64,000 bases of DNA, from contig NZ_JAATIT010000003.1 in the NCBI RefSeq assembly GCF_011926545.1, positions 1 through 64,000 on the forward strand. The letters are read 5' to 3'. This document shows, in pieces, positions 8,505 through 16,754 of this stretch. The DNA is from Sphingopyxis italica (GTDB taxonomy: Bacteria > Pseudomonadota > Alphaproteobacteria > Sphingomonadales > Sphingomonadaceae). How positions within the stretch are numbered: the first letter of the stretch is position 1; the number at the start of each line of letters is the position of its first letter. A program made the position numbers and the translations under genes. A model generated the notes under the pieces. That model was not told the origin of the DNA, did no database searches, and worked only from the letters and a program-made list of their open reading frames with translations.

Positions 8505-8663
8505 TACCTTACCTCTCCAATCAGACAGCGGGCATTGGACCGTCCGCAGTGATCCGCCGTTCGAATTCGCACCGGGCCTGTCAGTCAATGCGCCGCGCCA
8601 GGGCACCGCTGCATTGCGGACAGGCGCATGGTTGGGGCGACCGGGACATATAGCCTATAGCAT

Positions 8664-8682
8664 TAATAAATGAAATTCATCA
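8664..8682. promoter_or_regulatory. Putative TetR operator, copy 1
   Basis: TAATAA-ATGAAAT-TCATCA matches the palindrome TAATGA-N7-TCATTA found upstream of tetR (19791-19809) at 10 of 12 arm positions. It lies on the activator side of the divergent region. Binding by the TetR protein encoded at 19028-19747 is inferred. Confidence 0.5.
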
Positions 8683-8867
8683 ACTGGCAAGTTCGGCAGA
8701 CGCATGCGCGAGCCTGGTGGGACGAAACAGGCCGCTGGCGGTTCCGACTCCTGTCTCGCGAGCACGCCAACGAGCGAAAAATTTGTCTCACTTTTCCTTC
8801 AATTCCGTTCAATTCGCCAGCGCTCCGCCCACGAAAGGACGGCCGGTATAATTCCCCCATTGACGCC

Positions 8868-8886
8868 TAATGAGTTTTACTCAACA
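8868..8886. promoter_or_regulatory. Putative TetR operator, copy 2
   Basis: TAATGA-GTTTTAC-TCAACA keeps a perfect left arm and four of six right-arm bases of the site upstream of tetR. It lies 28 bases upstream of the SDR start codon at 8915, so it could control the SDR-dehydratase operon. Confidence 0.5.
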
Positions 8887-8914
8887 ATGAGTCGGGAGAG
8901 GACGGAAGCAGGAA

Positions 8915-9706
8915 ATGGACGAGAGAGCGGGCGCAAAGCCCTTTTCAGAATGCGGCGTATTGATTGCCGGCGGCACGTCGGGCGTGGGACTCGCCTCGGC
9001 GATCGGCTTCGCGCGCGAAGGCGTGCGGGGCATCGTCCTGCTCGGCCGCAACCCGGAACGCGGCGCGCAGGCGGTCACCTCGGTGCTGGCGGCAGTCCCG
9101 AGCGCCTCGGTATCGTTCATCAGCGCCGATGCTTGCGACATCGCCGACATCACGCGCGCCGCAGAGGCCGCGCGCGCGAAGCTCGGCTCTATCGACATTC
9201 TCCTCAATTCCACCGCGAGCAATTATGCGCCCGACCTTCTGATGCGGACGCCGATCGAGGACATATCGGGCATTTTCGATCGGCTCGTGCTTCCCCCCAT
9301 CTACCTGACGCGCGTGGTGCTCCCATGGATGCGCGAGCAGAAGAGCGGCTCGATCATCAACATGGCGTCGGACGCGGCGAAGACGGCGACGCCCGGCGAA
9401 ACGATCGCCGGCGCCGGCATGGCCGCGATCGTCATGTTCTCCCGCACGCTCGCGATGGAAGCGAAGCGCGACGGAATTCGCGTGAACGTCCTCACGCCTT
9501 CGCTCATCGCAGGAACCCCGACGGCCGATCTCGTCACCGGCGGCGGATTTAGCGCGAAGCTGTTCGAGAAGGCGGCCGCGATGGCGCATCTCGGTGTCGC
9601 CGTCCCCGAGGACCTTGCCGATATGGTCGTCTTCCTCGGCGGGCCCCAGTCGGCGCGGCTCACGGGTCAGGCGATCAGCATCAACGGAGGCATATCGGCG
9701 GCATGA
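8915..9706 (+). CDS. SDR-family protein lacking the catalytic Tyr/Lys
   Basis: A 263-residue Rossmann-fold short-chain dehydrogenase/reductase with the cofactor loop LIAGGTSGVGLA near residues 16-27 and the usual C-terminal GQAISINGGISAA. The catalytic Ser is present (S152 in NMASDAAK), but the Tyr expected 13 residues later is A165 and the Lys is M169 (ETIAGAGMAAIVMF). Normal SDR proton transfer therefore looks impossible. A paralogue at 42485-43300 shows the same loss. It is first in the operon with the two dehydratase subunits. It may bind NAD(P)H and act on CoA esters in an unusual way, or bind without catalysis; its true role is unknown. Confidence 0.85.
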   Translation: MDERAGAKPFSECGVLIAGGTSGVGLASAIGFAREGVRGIVLLGRNPERGAQAVTSVLAAVPSASVSFISADACDIADITRAAEAARAKLGSIDILLNSTASNYAPDLLMRTPIEDISGIFDRLVLPPIYLTRVVLPWMREQKSGSIINMASDAAKTATPGETIAGAGMAAIVMFSRTLAMEAKRDGIRVNVLTPSLIAGTPTADLVTGGGFSAKLFEKAAAMAHLGVAVPEDLADMVVFLGGPQSARLTGQAISINGGISAA

Positions 9707-9779
9707 TGCCTCCTTATCAATCGGGTCCGACGTCGGACCATGGCGAACGGGACTGCAACTCCGTCGCCCGGAGAAGAAA

Positions 9780-10961
9780 ATGAACGGCGCAGACAAAATC
9801 AATCTCATCCTCGGCGAGCTCGCCGGAGTTGCCAGCGACCCGCATGGCTATGCCGCCGCGTGGAAACAGGAAACCGGGCGAAAGGTGATCGGGGTCTTCC
9901 CGATGAATTTCCCGTCCGAGCTTGTCCACGCCGCGGGCGCGCTTCCACTCGTCGTCCAGGAAGACGAGGCGCCGATCACGCTTGGGCGCAGCCTGCTCTA
10001 TGAATTCTACTGCGGCTACACGCGCAGCATCGTCGACCAGGCAGCAACCCGGAAGTTCGACGTCTACGACGCCTTCTATCTCGTCGATCATTGCGTCGCG
10101 CTGCTCGGCGCCGCCGACGCGCTGCGCTTCGAGATACCCGACAAACCGGTCTTCCTCGCGCAATATACGGCCTCGATGGACGAGGCGTGGACGCCCGCCG
10201 AGATCCGGAAGCGGGTCGAGGACCTGCGCGGGGCGCTCGCGGAATATTGCGATGCCGCCCTTTCTGACGACGAGATCGCGGCCAGCATTGCGGCCTACAA
10301 CCGCAATCGCGACATGCTGCGGCAGATCTATGCGCTGCGGCGCTCGGGTAAGATCGCGCTCACCGGCCGCCAGATGCAGATCTTGGTGAAATCGAGCATG
10401 ATCATGGAGGTCGGAGCGCATAACGAACGTCTCGATGCGCTCCTGCCCTTGCTCGAGACCGGCCTGCCGGCACCGGCCAACCTCGTGAAACTGCATCTCT
10501 CGGGCCATTTCTGCCATGCGCCGCGGCCCGAGCTTCTCGACATGATCGAGGATTGCGGCACGGTCATCGTCGACGACGATCTCTTCACGGGGTTTCGCTT
10601 CATCGCGACCGACGTTCCGGCCGACGGCGACCCGATCGCAGCGCTCACGCGCTGGTATTTCGATCGCAACACCCATGTCCCCTGCTCGACGCGCTCGCAA
10701 ATGACCGTCGATTGGGAGGAGTATCTCGCCCGCTCGGTCCATGCGAGCGGCGCCGAGGGCGTGATCATCCTGCTCGCGAAATTCTGCGAGCCGCACATGC
10801 TCTACTATCCCGAGCTGCGCAAAGAGCTGATGCGCAGCGAAATCCCGCACCTGCTCATCGAGACCGAGCATGAGGGCCTGGCGCTCGAGATGCTGCGGAC
10901 CCGGGTCGAGGCGCTCCTAGAGACGATACGCCTCAGAAAATTGCAGCCCGTCCTGGCCTGA
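9780..10961 (+). CDS. 2-hydroxyacyl-CoA dehydratase / benzoyl-CoA reductase-type Fe-S subunit (smaller)
   Basis: A 393-residue member of the HgdB/BcrC (2-hydroxyacyl-CoA dehydratase D-component) family, which holds a [4Fe-4S] cluster and receives electrons from the ATPase activator. Family cysteines are visible at C78 (EFYCGYTRSIVDQ), C105 (LVDHCVALLG) and C335 (AKFCEPHMLYYPELRKEL). The last is the hallmark segment near the C-terminus. The ATG at 9780 follows GGAGAAG; a longer frame from 9594 lacks a site and overlaps the SDR. Known reactions in the family are syn-dehydration of 2-hydroxyacyl-CoA or reduction of an aromatic CoA ring; which applies here cannot be read from the sequence. The enzymes are oxygen-sensitive, which is odd in an apparently aerobic genome. 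Confidence 0.9.
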   Translation: MNGADKINLILGELAGVASDPHGYAAAWKQETGRKVIGVFPMNFPSELVHAAGALPLVVQEDEAPITLGRSLLYEFYCGYTRSIVDQAATRKFDVYDAFYLVDHCVALLGAADALRFEIPDKPVFLAQYTASMDEAWTPAEIRKRVEDLRGALAEYCDAALSDDEIAASIAAYNRNRDMLRQIYALRRSGKIALTGRQMQILVKSSMIMEVGAHNERLDALLPLLETGLPAPANLVKLHLSGHFCHAPRPELLDMIEDCGTVIVDDDLFTGFRFIATDVPADGDPIAALTRWYFDRNTHVPCSTRSQMTVDWEEYLARSVHASGAEGVIILLAKFCEPHMLYYPELRKELMRSEIPHLLIETEHEGLALEMLRTRVEALLETIRLRKLQPVLA

Positions 10962-10988
10962 CCGGCTCGAACCCGAAGGAATGATCTG

Positions 10989-12365
10989 ATGTCGCTGATA
11001 AAGCAAAACGCTCAGCCGAAGCTGGTGATCCCGCAAACGGGTGCGCCCGCCAATCGTCTCGTCAGCACGCGAAGCGGCGGCAAGATGGTGAAGGATTATT
11101 GGGACCGGCTCTTTTCCGCGCGCGAGCGCGGTGCGACCGTCGTCTGGTATAATGGCGCGGCGCTCAATCCCATTTTCCAGGCCGCAGGGATCGAATGGTG
11201 CCATGGCGAGGCTTTCGGCGCGCGCCTGGCCGCCATGCATCTCGAAGGTCCGGCGCAGCGGATGGGCGAGGAATATGGCTATAATCAGGAGCTTTGCTCC
11301 TATGCGCGCACGACGCTCGGATGCGCGGTGCTGACGCAGAAGGAAGCCGCCAAATATGTGAATGCGGGCGATGGCGCCGATGTACCCGATATTCCGAGCC
11401 AGGAGGTATTGGCGAGCAAGCTGCCGCCGCCCGATCTCTTCGTGAATGCCTATGCGGGCTGCAGCACCGGCCAGCAGTGGGACGAGATTTCGTACCGCCT
11501 GTTCAACAAGGAGCTGCCCTTCTTCAAGGTCTCCTACCCGCTTCTCTGGGGCAACAAGGCGGACGCCGGCTATCTGCGCGGCGAGGAATGGATGGAGGCG
11601 TCGCGCTATGTGGCGGCGCAGATCCACAAGCTCATCGAATTCCTCGAGTTTCACACCGGACGCCCGTTCGACTGGGACGCCCTTCGCGAGTCCATGCACT
11701 ATATCAAAAAGGCGGCGCAGCTCCGGCTCGACGCGCTCGCGCTGTGCAAGGCGACGCCGACACCGGCGGTGTTCTGGGACTGGGTCGCCAGCATCGCGCC
11801 GATCAATTTCCTCCCCGGGAACCAGGACCTCGTCGACTATTTCGCCGGGGTGAAGGCCGAGATCGAGCAGCGCGTGATCGACGGCGTCGCAGCACTGCCG
11901 GGCGAGCGCTATCGCCTCGCCTTCGACGGCATCATGAACTGGAACAAGGTCGGCTGGCTCGCCAACCAGTTCGCCGACCATGATGCCGCGGTCATCTGCG
12001 GACGCTATACGCACAGCAGCTTCTGGAACGAGCCGCACCTGATCGACGAGGATGATCCCATCCTCGGCATGGCGCAGCATTATCTTCTCTGCCCGTTCAA
12101 CCACAGCACCAAGACGCTCGGCGAACTCCTGCTTCGCGACTGCGAAACCTATGGCATCGACGGGGTCGTCTTCCACGCCACCCGAACCTGCCGCTCCGCC
12201 TCGAACGGACAGATGGTGATGGCGAAGATGGCGCAGGCGCGCGGCATCCAGACGATGGTCCTCGAAGGCGATGTCGCCGATGCCTCCTTCTACAAGGACG
12301 AGATTTTGATGAGCCGCCTCGAGGCGATGCTCGAGACGATCGACGTTCGGCGCCGCAACTTCTGA
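10989..12365 (+). CDS. 2-hydroxyacyl-CoA dehydratase / benzoyl-CoA reductase-type Fe-S subunit (larger)
   Basis: A 458-residue HgdA/BcrB-family subunit, the second half of the two-cluster catalytic component. Cysteines in the positions used for cluster binding are C103 (NQELCSYARTTLG), C158 (FVNAYAGCSTGQQWDE) and C401 (HATRTCRSASNGQMVM). The length is near that of BcrB/HgdA. It starts 27 bases after its partner's stop, with GAAGGA eight bases before the ATG, and is followed by a stem-loop with a T-run. With the divergent activator and the neighbouring CoA ligase it makes a full two-component radical system. The substrate is unknown; a cyclic or branched hydroxyacyl-CoA would fit the surroundings. 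Confidence 0.9.
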   Translation: MSLIKQNAQPKLVIPQTGAPANRLVSTRSGGKMVKDYWDRLFSARERGATVVWYNGAALNPIFQAAGIEWCHGEAFGARLAAMHLEGPAQRMGEEYGYNQELCSYARTTLGCAVLTQKEAAKYVNAGDGADVPDIPSQEVLASKLPPPDLFVNAYAGCSTGQQWDEISYRLFNKELPFFKVSYPLLWGNKADAGYLRGEEWMEASRYVAAQIHKLIEFLEFHTGRPFDWDALRESMHYIKKAAQLRLDALALCKATPTPAVFWDWVASIAPINFLPGNQDLVDYFAGVKAEIEQRVIDGVAALPGERYRLAFDGIMNWNKVGWLANQFADHDAAVICGRYTHSSFWNEPHLIDEDDPILGMAQHYLLCPFNHSTKTLGELLLRDCETYGIDGVVFHATRTCRSASNGQMVMAKMAQARGIQTMVLEGDVADASFYKDEILMSRLEAMLETIDVRRRNF

Positions 12366-12395
12366 GCCGGCGGCTGAACTGACAAGCTCCCATCC

Positions 12396-12431
12396 GGGGC
12401 GTCGGCGAAAGTGCCGGCGTCCCGCCTTTTT
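12396..12431 (+). terminator. Rho-independent terminator of the dehydratase operon
   Basis: An 11-bp stem (GGGGCGTCGGC with GCCGGCGTCCC, two wobble pairs) around GAAAGT is followed by GCC and five T residues. It lies between the end of the plus-strand operon (12365) and the stop of the convergent molybdoenzyme gene (12430). Confidence 0.7.
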
Positions 12432-14592
12432 ATCCGGGCTGGTCCGACTTGTCCGTCCGGCGCACGACGTCGACCGGCACGTTCGACATCAGCGGCTGGC
12501 CCGAATAGCGGTCCCATATCTCGTCGTTCGAGATGAGGCGCGTCGTGTTGCTGCCAAGCTCGCGATAGTCGCCGTCCTGTTCGGGCAGCGCACCAAAGCC
12601 GAAGCTCATCGACACCGACCCCGGCCGCAACGCCTCGTCGGCATGCGCGATCCCCGCGATAGCGCCGCGATCGGATATGACATCGACGCTCTCGCCTTCC
12701 TCGATCCCCAGCTCCGACATGTCGCCGGGGTGGAGAAAGACCGGGTTATAAGGCCGTGCCGAAGGCGGCAGCGCGCCAACGAAGCTGCTGTTGTAAACAT
12801 GCATCATGCGGCGGCACAGCAGGCTAAACCCGCGCGCCGGCTTCGCGCCAGAGGCAGCGTCCGCTTTCAGGTCGGCGATCATGTCGGGTGCCGCGAGATC
12901 GAAGCGGTGTTGCTCGCCCTCGCCTTCGCCGACGAAGACGGGATCGCCCGGGAAGATGGCGCCGCTCTCAAATTTGCGAACCTCGTCGAGCGCGACGCGC
13001 GAGCCTTCGCAGAGCTGCGCCAGCACCGCGTCGGTGCTCGGCTTCGCGTCCATGTCGACCGGGCGCGCCGGCATGCCCGCCAGTCCCGGCGCCACCGAGA
13101 GGCTGAGCCCCATCGCGCGCGCGAGCTCGTAGAAGAATTCCCATTCCTCGACGACGTCCGAGCCCGGCGGCGGATCGAGCAGTGCGGGCGAATATTGGGC
13201 ATAAGGATCGGACTGGCCGTAGCCGGTGCCGTTGCGTGTCAGCCAGTCGAGTACCTGCGACGTCCCGGGCACCTCAAGCCAGATCCGCGGCGCGATGACG
13301 AAGTCCGCGACCCGCGCGGTGGCCGACATCCAGGGATCGATCTGGACGAGCAGGTCAAGCGCGTCCATCGCACGCAGCGTCTTTGCCTGGTCGGGCCAGG
13401 CGCCGACCGGGTTGCCGCCGCAACTGATGAGCGCGCGGACCGGCATCTTGCCTTCGCCGAGAATGAGGTCGGGCAAGGCGGCGGTCGGCATGCCCGCCGC
13501 CGTATTGCCGAGCGCGCGCACGCCGAGATCGGGGCCGAACGCATAGGCCGGGCCAAAGGGCCGCACCTGCGCGCGGGCGGGAACCGGCGCAGCGAGAGCG
13601 CCCGGATGACGCACACGGTCGCCCGCGCGCAGCCAATATCCGCACAGGGTGTGAAGATTGAGGAGCAGATATTCGATCAGGGTTCCGCGTCCCGACATAT
13701 TGGGACCGGTGCCTGCCATGATATAGCCGCGCCGCGTACCGCCGAGGATCCGTGCCGCCGCGACGAGCGCATCGGGGTCGATCCCGGCGCGCGCGGCGAC
13801 AGAGGCGACGTCGAATGCGGACACCGCTTCGGTGAGCTCGTCCAGCCCCTGCGCGTGCCGCGCGACGAACGCCCGGTCGAACAGATTCTCCGCGATGACG
13901 ATCCGGATCATCGCGGCGATGATCGCGACATCCTCGCCCGCTTTCGCCTGCAGATGGATATGCGCGCGCTTCGCGACATCGCTGCGCCGCGGGTCGAGAA
14001 CGATGAGGCGCGCGCCCGCGTCAAGGCGCTCGTTCAGCCATTTGCCGGGATTGCCATAAGGAAAGCCCGTGAAGCTGATCAGCGGGTTCGACCCGATCAG
14101 GAAAATCACCTCCGGATCGTCGAACCCGATCGCGGGCGCGTCCCAGTCGCCGTGCAGCGCCTGCGCGATTTTCTTGCCCGGCTTGTCGATCGTGCCGGGA
14201 CTGAAGGCCATGGGGCTGCCGAGCGCGGCCATGAAGCCGCCGAAGAAAGGCATGGTCGCGGCCGACGCCGCGAAATAAGTACCAAGATAGCCGGCGATCG
14301 CTTCCCGGCCGTGCCGCGCGGCGATCGCCTCGAGGCGCGCGGCGATTTCGCCGATCGCGTCGCGCGACGCGATCGGCTCGAAACTCCCATCGGGCTTGCG
14401 GCGAAGGCTGTGGCGCAGCCGGCGCGGATCGGCGAGCAGCCTGCCCTGCTCGCGTCCCTTCACGCAGGTAAAGCCGCGGTAGACGGGATTGTCCTTGTCG
14501 CCGCCCACCTTGACGGCAACGCCGTCCTCGACTTCGACCTTCAGCGCACAGCCGTTGAGGCAGAGCCGGCAGAAGCTGTGGTGAAGCGTCAA
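12430..14592 (-). CDS. Molybdopterin (bis-MGD) oxidoreductase with N-terminal [4Fe-4S] site
   Basis: A 720-residue DMSO-reductase-family protein. The N-terminus carries the cluster motif C8-x2-C11-x3-C15-x27-C43 (FCRLCLNGCALK, then FTCVKG). The molybdopterin domains follow (VIFLIGSNPLISFTG, IVLDPRRSDVAKRA, GTGPNMSGRGTLIEYLL), with a C-terminal beta-barrel (NPVFLHPGDMSELGIEEGE, then NVPVDV). There is no twin-arginine signal, so it is cytoplasmic. The reading frame opens with TTG at 14592 overlapping the ligase stop (TTGA), and GGAAG lies upstream. It forms one transcription unit with the CoA ligase. Members oxidise, reduce, hydrate or transhydroxylate many substrates; this one is not assignable to a known subgroup by eye. 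Supplying or consuming electrons for the radical enzyme is possible but speculative. Confidence 0.88.
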   Translation of the reverse strand: MTLHHSFCRLCLNGCALKVEVEDGVAVKVGGDKDNPVYRGFTCVKGREQGRLLADPRRLRHSLRRKPDGSFEPIASRDAIGEIAARLEAIAARHGREAIAGYLGTYFAASAATMPFFGGFMAALGSPMAFSPGTIDKPGKKIAQALHGDWDAPAIGFDDPEVIFLIGSNPLISFTGFPYGNPGKWLNERLDAGARLIVLDPRRSDVAKRAHIHLQAKAGEDVAIIAAMIRIVIAENLFDRAFVARHAQGLDELTEAVSAFDVASVAARAGIDPDALVAAARILGGTRRGYIMAGTGPNMSGRGTLIEYLLLNLHTLCGYWLRAGDRVRHPGALAAPVPARAQVRPFGPAYAFGPDLGVRALGNTAAGMPTAALPDLILGEGKMPVRALISCGGNPVGAWPDQAKTLRAMDALDLLVQIDPWMSATARVADFVIAPRIWLEVPGTSQVLDWLTRNGTGYGQSDPYAQYSPALLDPPPGSDVVEEWEFFYELARAMGLSLSVAPGLAGMPARPVDMDAKPSTDAVLAQLCEGSRVALDEVRKFESGAIFPGDPVFVGEGEGEQHRFDLAAPDMIADLKADAASGAKPARGFSLLCRRMMHVYNSSFVGALPPSARPYNPVFLHPGDMSELGIEEGESVDVISDRGAIAGIAHADEALRPGSVSMSFGFGALPEQDGDYRELGSNTTRLISNDEIWDRYSGQPLMSNVPVDVVRRTDKSDQPG

Positions 14593-16532
14593 GTGACGGC
14601 TTCCGCCCGCGCCTCCGCCGCAGCGGGTTCGACACGCGCCGAAAAGGCGAAGCCCTGGAGCACGGCGGACAGCCGCGCGCGCAGCGCCGCGTCGGCCTCG
14701 GCGATGCGCACGACGACGTCGGGCCGCGCCTTGCCGGTGACGATCTCTATGCCCACTATCTCGCCGTCATAATGCGCACCGAGCGCCGCGCCGACCGCGC
14801 GGCGGATCGCAAGTTCGCGCAGCGCCGGCTTGAAGATCTTGCCGACGGGCGTGAGCGGCAGGCCCGGCAGCACGACAACGGCAACGGGGCATGCGGCGCG
14901 CTCGGGGATGGCGGTCCGGCAATATTGGACCAGCTCGGCTTCGTCGACGACGGCGCCGGGCGCGGCCTCGACGAACGCGAGCGGGAGCTCGCCCTTCTCG
15001 CGGTCGGGAAGCCCGACCGCGGCGGCGAGGAGAATGTCGGGGCGCCGCACCAGCGCCTCCTCGATCAGCGCGGGGTCGATATTATGGCCGCCGCGGATGA
15101 TCACATCCTTGGCGCGGCCGTCGATCCACACGAACTGGTCCGCGCCGACACGGCCGAGATCGCCCGAAGAGCCCCATGCGCGGCCGCCCGGGCCGCTCTC
15201 GACAAAGAATTGCCGGTCGGCAGCGGCATCGACATATCCGAGCGCAAGGCACGGACCCGAGCCGATGATGACCCCCTGCTCGCCGGGCGCCATTTCGCGC
15301 ACGAAGCGATTATGCTCGTCGACCTCGACCGCCTTGATGTCGTGCCAGGGCGTGCGCACGCCGACCGAACCGATGAGCGGGGGCATGGCGTTCGGCATGC
15401 AACCAAGAAAGCCGTGAAATTCGGTCGCGCCCCAGACTTCGCGCAGCTCGATCCCGAAGCGCTCGGGAAAGGCGCGCCCAAGTTCGAGCGGGATGGTGCT
15501 GCCGCCCGAACTGAACGTCCGGATCGGATGGCCTTCATGGTCGGCGCCCGGGCTCGCATGAAGCGCGGCCGCCGTGGTCGGCGTCGCGATGAGCGACGTG
15601 ATCCCGTGTGTCTTGACGATCGGCCAGAAGTTGCCGACGACCCCGCGGTCGCGAAAGCCCGCGGGACTGAGCAGGACCACCGTCTGACCGAGTACCGCAG
15701 CGCGCAGCGCAAGCATGAGCATGCCGCCGACGTGGAACAGCGGCATGCCAAGCCCGATGACCTCATCTTCCTCGGCCCCCATCACCGCGCCCGCGATCCA
15801 GCCGCTCAAGGCCATTCCGCCTTGGGTGAGGCGCGCGAGCTTGGGAACGGCGGTGGTGCCGCCGGTGGGCAGATACATGGCCTCCGAGTCCCATTTCCCT
15901 TCGGGCTCGAAATCGAGCGCGTCGCCGTTTCGACTCTCGATTGCGCCGGAAAAGTCGGACGCGGGATCGTCGCCGCCGACAAGGAAGACATGATCGAGCC
16001 CCGGCACCGCCGCGACGATGTCGGCGAGATGGTCGGCGGCGCTCGGACCGTGCGCGGTCGTGGTCACGAGCGCGGTGGCGCCAACGGCCTTCAGGATCGA
16101 GATGACGAGCGCGGGCTCGAGGTGCGGGTTGATCGGGTTGACGACGCCAGCCGCGGTCGCGCCCCAGGCGGCGACGAGCGCCTCGGGGACGATGGGAAGC
16201 ATCAGGGCGACGACGCTTCGCCGATCGCCGGCAAGATGGTGAAACAAATTGGCCGCCGCGGTCGACTGGCGAAGATAGTCGCCATAGGTCAATGTCGCAT
16301 CGACATCGCCCGAGCCGCCGGGCGCGAGCGCGACGATCGCGGTCTTGGCGGGGTCAATGCTGGCTGCCGCGGCGAGGCAATCATAGACGGTCTCGCCGGC
16401 AAGGACCGACCGCGCGGGCACCGACTCGATGGCTTCGACATCGGCGATTCCCTCGATCCGGCCGCGCATGAAGGGCGAGCCCGGCCCGGCTCCGGCAACC
16501 CAGCCCCGGCTTTCCCGTCCCGTCGAACCCAT
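14589..16532 (-). CDS. AMP-forming acyl-CoA ligase
   Basis: A 647-residue member of the ANL superfamily that activates a carboxylic acid to its CoA thioester with ATP. Motifs: the phosphate loop as YLPTGGTTAVPKLA (GG in place of the usual SG), the adenine-binding GATEFHG, GDLGRV, the hinge region KDVIIRGGHNIDP and the C-terminal catalytic Lys in LTPVGKIFKPAL. An extra ~60-residue tail follows. The ATG at 16532 has GGGAGAG upstream; a longer frame to 16661 would run into the regulatory region. A close paralogue with the same GGTT loop sits at 40581-42440, also grouped with a Tyr/Lys-less SDR. The substrate is unknown, perhaps the acid taken up by the divergent TonB receptor. Confidence 0.88.
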   Translation of the reverse strand: MGSTGRESRGWVAGAGPGSPFMRGRIEGIADVEAIESVPARSVLAGETVYDCLAAAASIDPAKTAIVALAPGGSGDVDATLTYGDYLRQSTAAANLFHHLAGDRRSVVALMLPIVPEALVAAWGATAAGVVNPINPHLEPALVISILKAVGATALVTTTAHGPSAADHLADIVAAVPGLDHVFLVGGDDPASDFSGAIESRNGDALDFEPEGKWDSEAMYLPTGGTTAVPKLARLTQGGMALSGWIAGAVMGAEEDEVIGLGMPLFHVGGMLMLALRAAVLGQTVVLLSPAGFRDRGVVGNFWPIVKTHGITSLIATPTTAAALHASPGADHEGHPIRTFSSGGSTIPLELGRAFPERFGIELREVWGATEFHGFLGCMPNAMPPLIGSVGVRTPWHDIKAVEVDEHNRFVREMAPGEQGVIIGSGPCLALGYVDAAADRQFFVESGPGGRAWGSSGDLGRVGADQFVWIDGRAKDVIIRGGHNIDPALIEEALVRRPDILLAAAVGLPDREKGELPLAFVEAAPGAVVDEAELVQYCRTAIPERAACPVAVVVLPGLPLTPVGKIFKPALRELAIRRAVGAALGAHYDGEIVGIEIVTGKARPDVVVRIAEADAALRARLSAVLQGFAFSARVEPAAAEARAEAVT

Positions 16533-16586
16533 TTCACTCTCCCGAATCGTGTGGTGCGGACCATCATCTTGCCGTTGCGCACTCGT

Positions 16587-16606
16587 TAATGAGTTTAATT
16601 TCAACA
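16587..16606. promoter_or_regulatory. Putative TetR operator, copy 3
   Basis: TAATGA-GTTTAATT-TCAACA is nearly the same as copy 2 (8868-8886), with one extra spacer base. It lies 55 bases upstream of the ligase start, on the ligase side of the divergent region shared with the TonB receptor. Confidence 0.45.
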
Positions 16607-16674
16607 GCAAATCTCCGGGCAAATTTGCATAGAATCCCCTAGAAAGCAAGCCGTTCGGCAAAGAGATAAACTAC

Positions 16675-16725
16675 TTGACTTTTTTTCCGCTCGGCAACAA
16701 TCTCCTTAATGAATTCAATTCACCG
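16675..16725 (+). promoter_or_regulatory. Promoter and putative TetR operator, copy 4, of the TonB receptor
   Basis: A TTGACT -35-like box (16675-16680) is followed after 17 bases by a weak CAATCT. Immediately downstream lies TAATGA-ATTCAAT-TCACCG (16707-16725), with a perfect left arm and TCA of the right arm of the tetR-side palindrome. A repressor bound here would cover the transcription start of the receptor gene at 16755. Confidence 0.45.
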
Positions 16726-16754
16726 CCGCAGAGCGGTTAGCTAGGGGAGAGAAA

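Larger units (their letters stand above)
8505..8914. promoter_or_regulatory. 410-bp divergent control region of the activator and dehydratase operons
   Basis: No convincing gene lies between the divergent activator and SDR genes. A 66-codon frame at 8670-8870 has no family resemblance and no ribosome site. The stretch is AT-richer than its surroundings and holds two copies of the TAATGA-type site described separately (8664-8682 and 8868-8886). It also has a tandem TTCAATTC repeat near 8808-8825. The second site ends about 28 bases before the SDR start, where a repressor would block transcription or translation. Confidence 0.6.

Noticed and set aside
8501..8506. TAATGA at the activator start codon (minus strand)
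   Set aside because: It includes the start ATG itself and the expected right arm seven bases on is TGTGAT, which does not match.
8670..8870. Possible 66-residue small protein in the activator/SDR gap
   Set aside because: No ribosome site, no resemblance to a family, and the stretch contains operator-like repeats, so it is better read as control DNA.
12643..14772. 709-codon plus-strand frame opposite the molybdoenzyme
   Set aside because: Antisense shadow; the minus strand carries the Fe-S motif and molybdopterin domains, and this frame has neither motifs nor a ribosome site.
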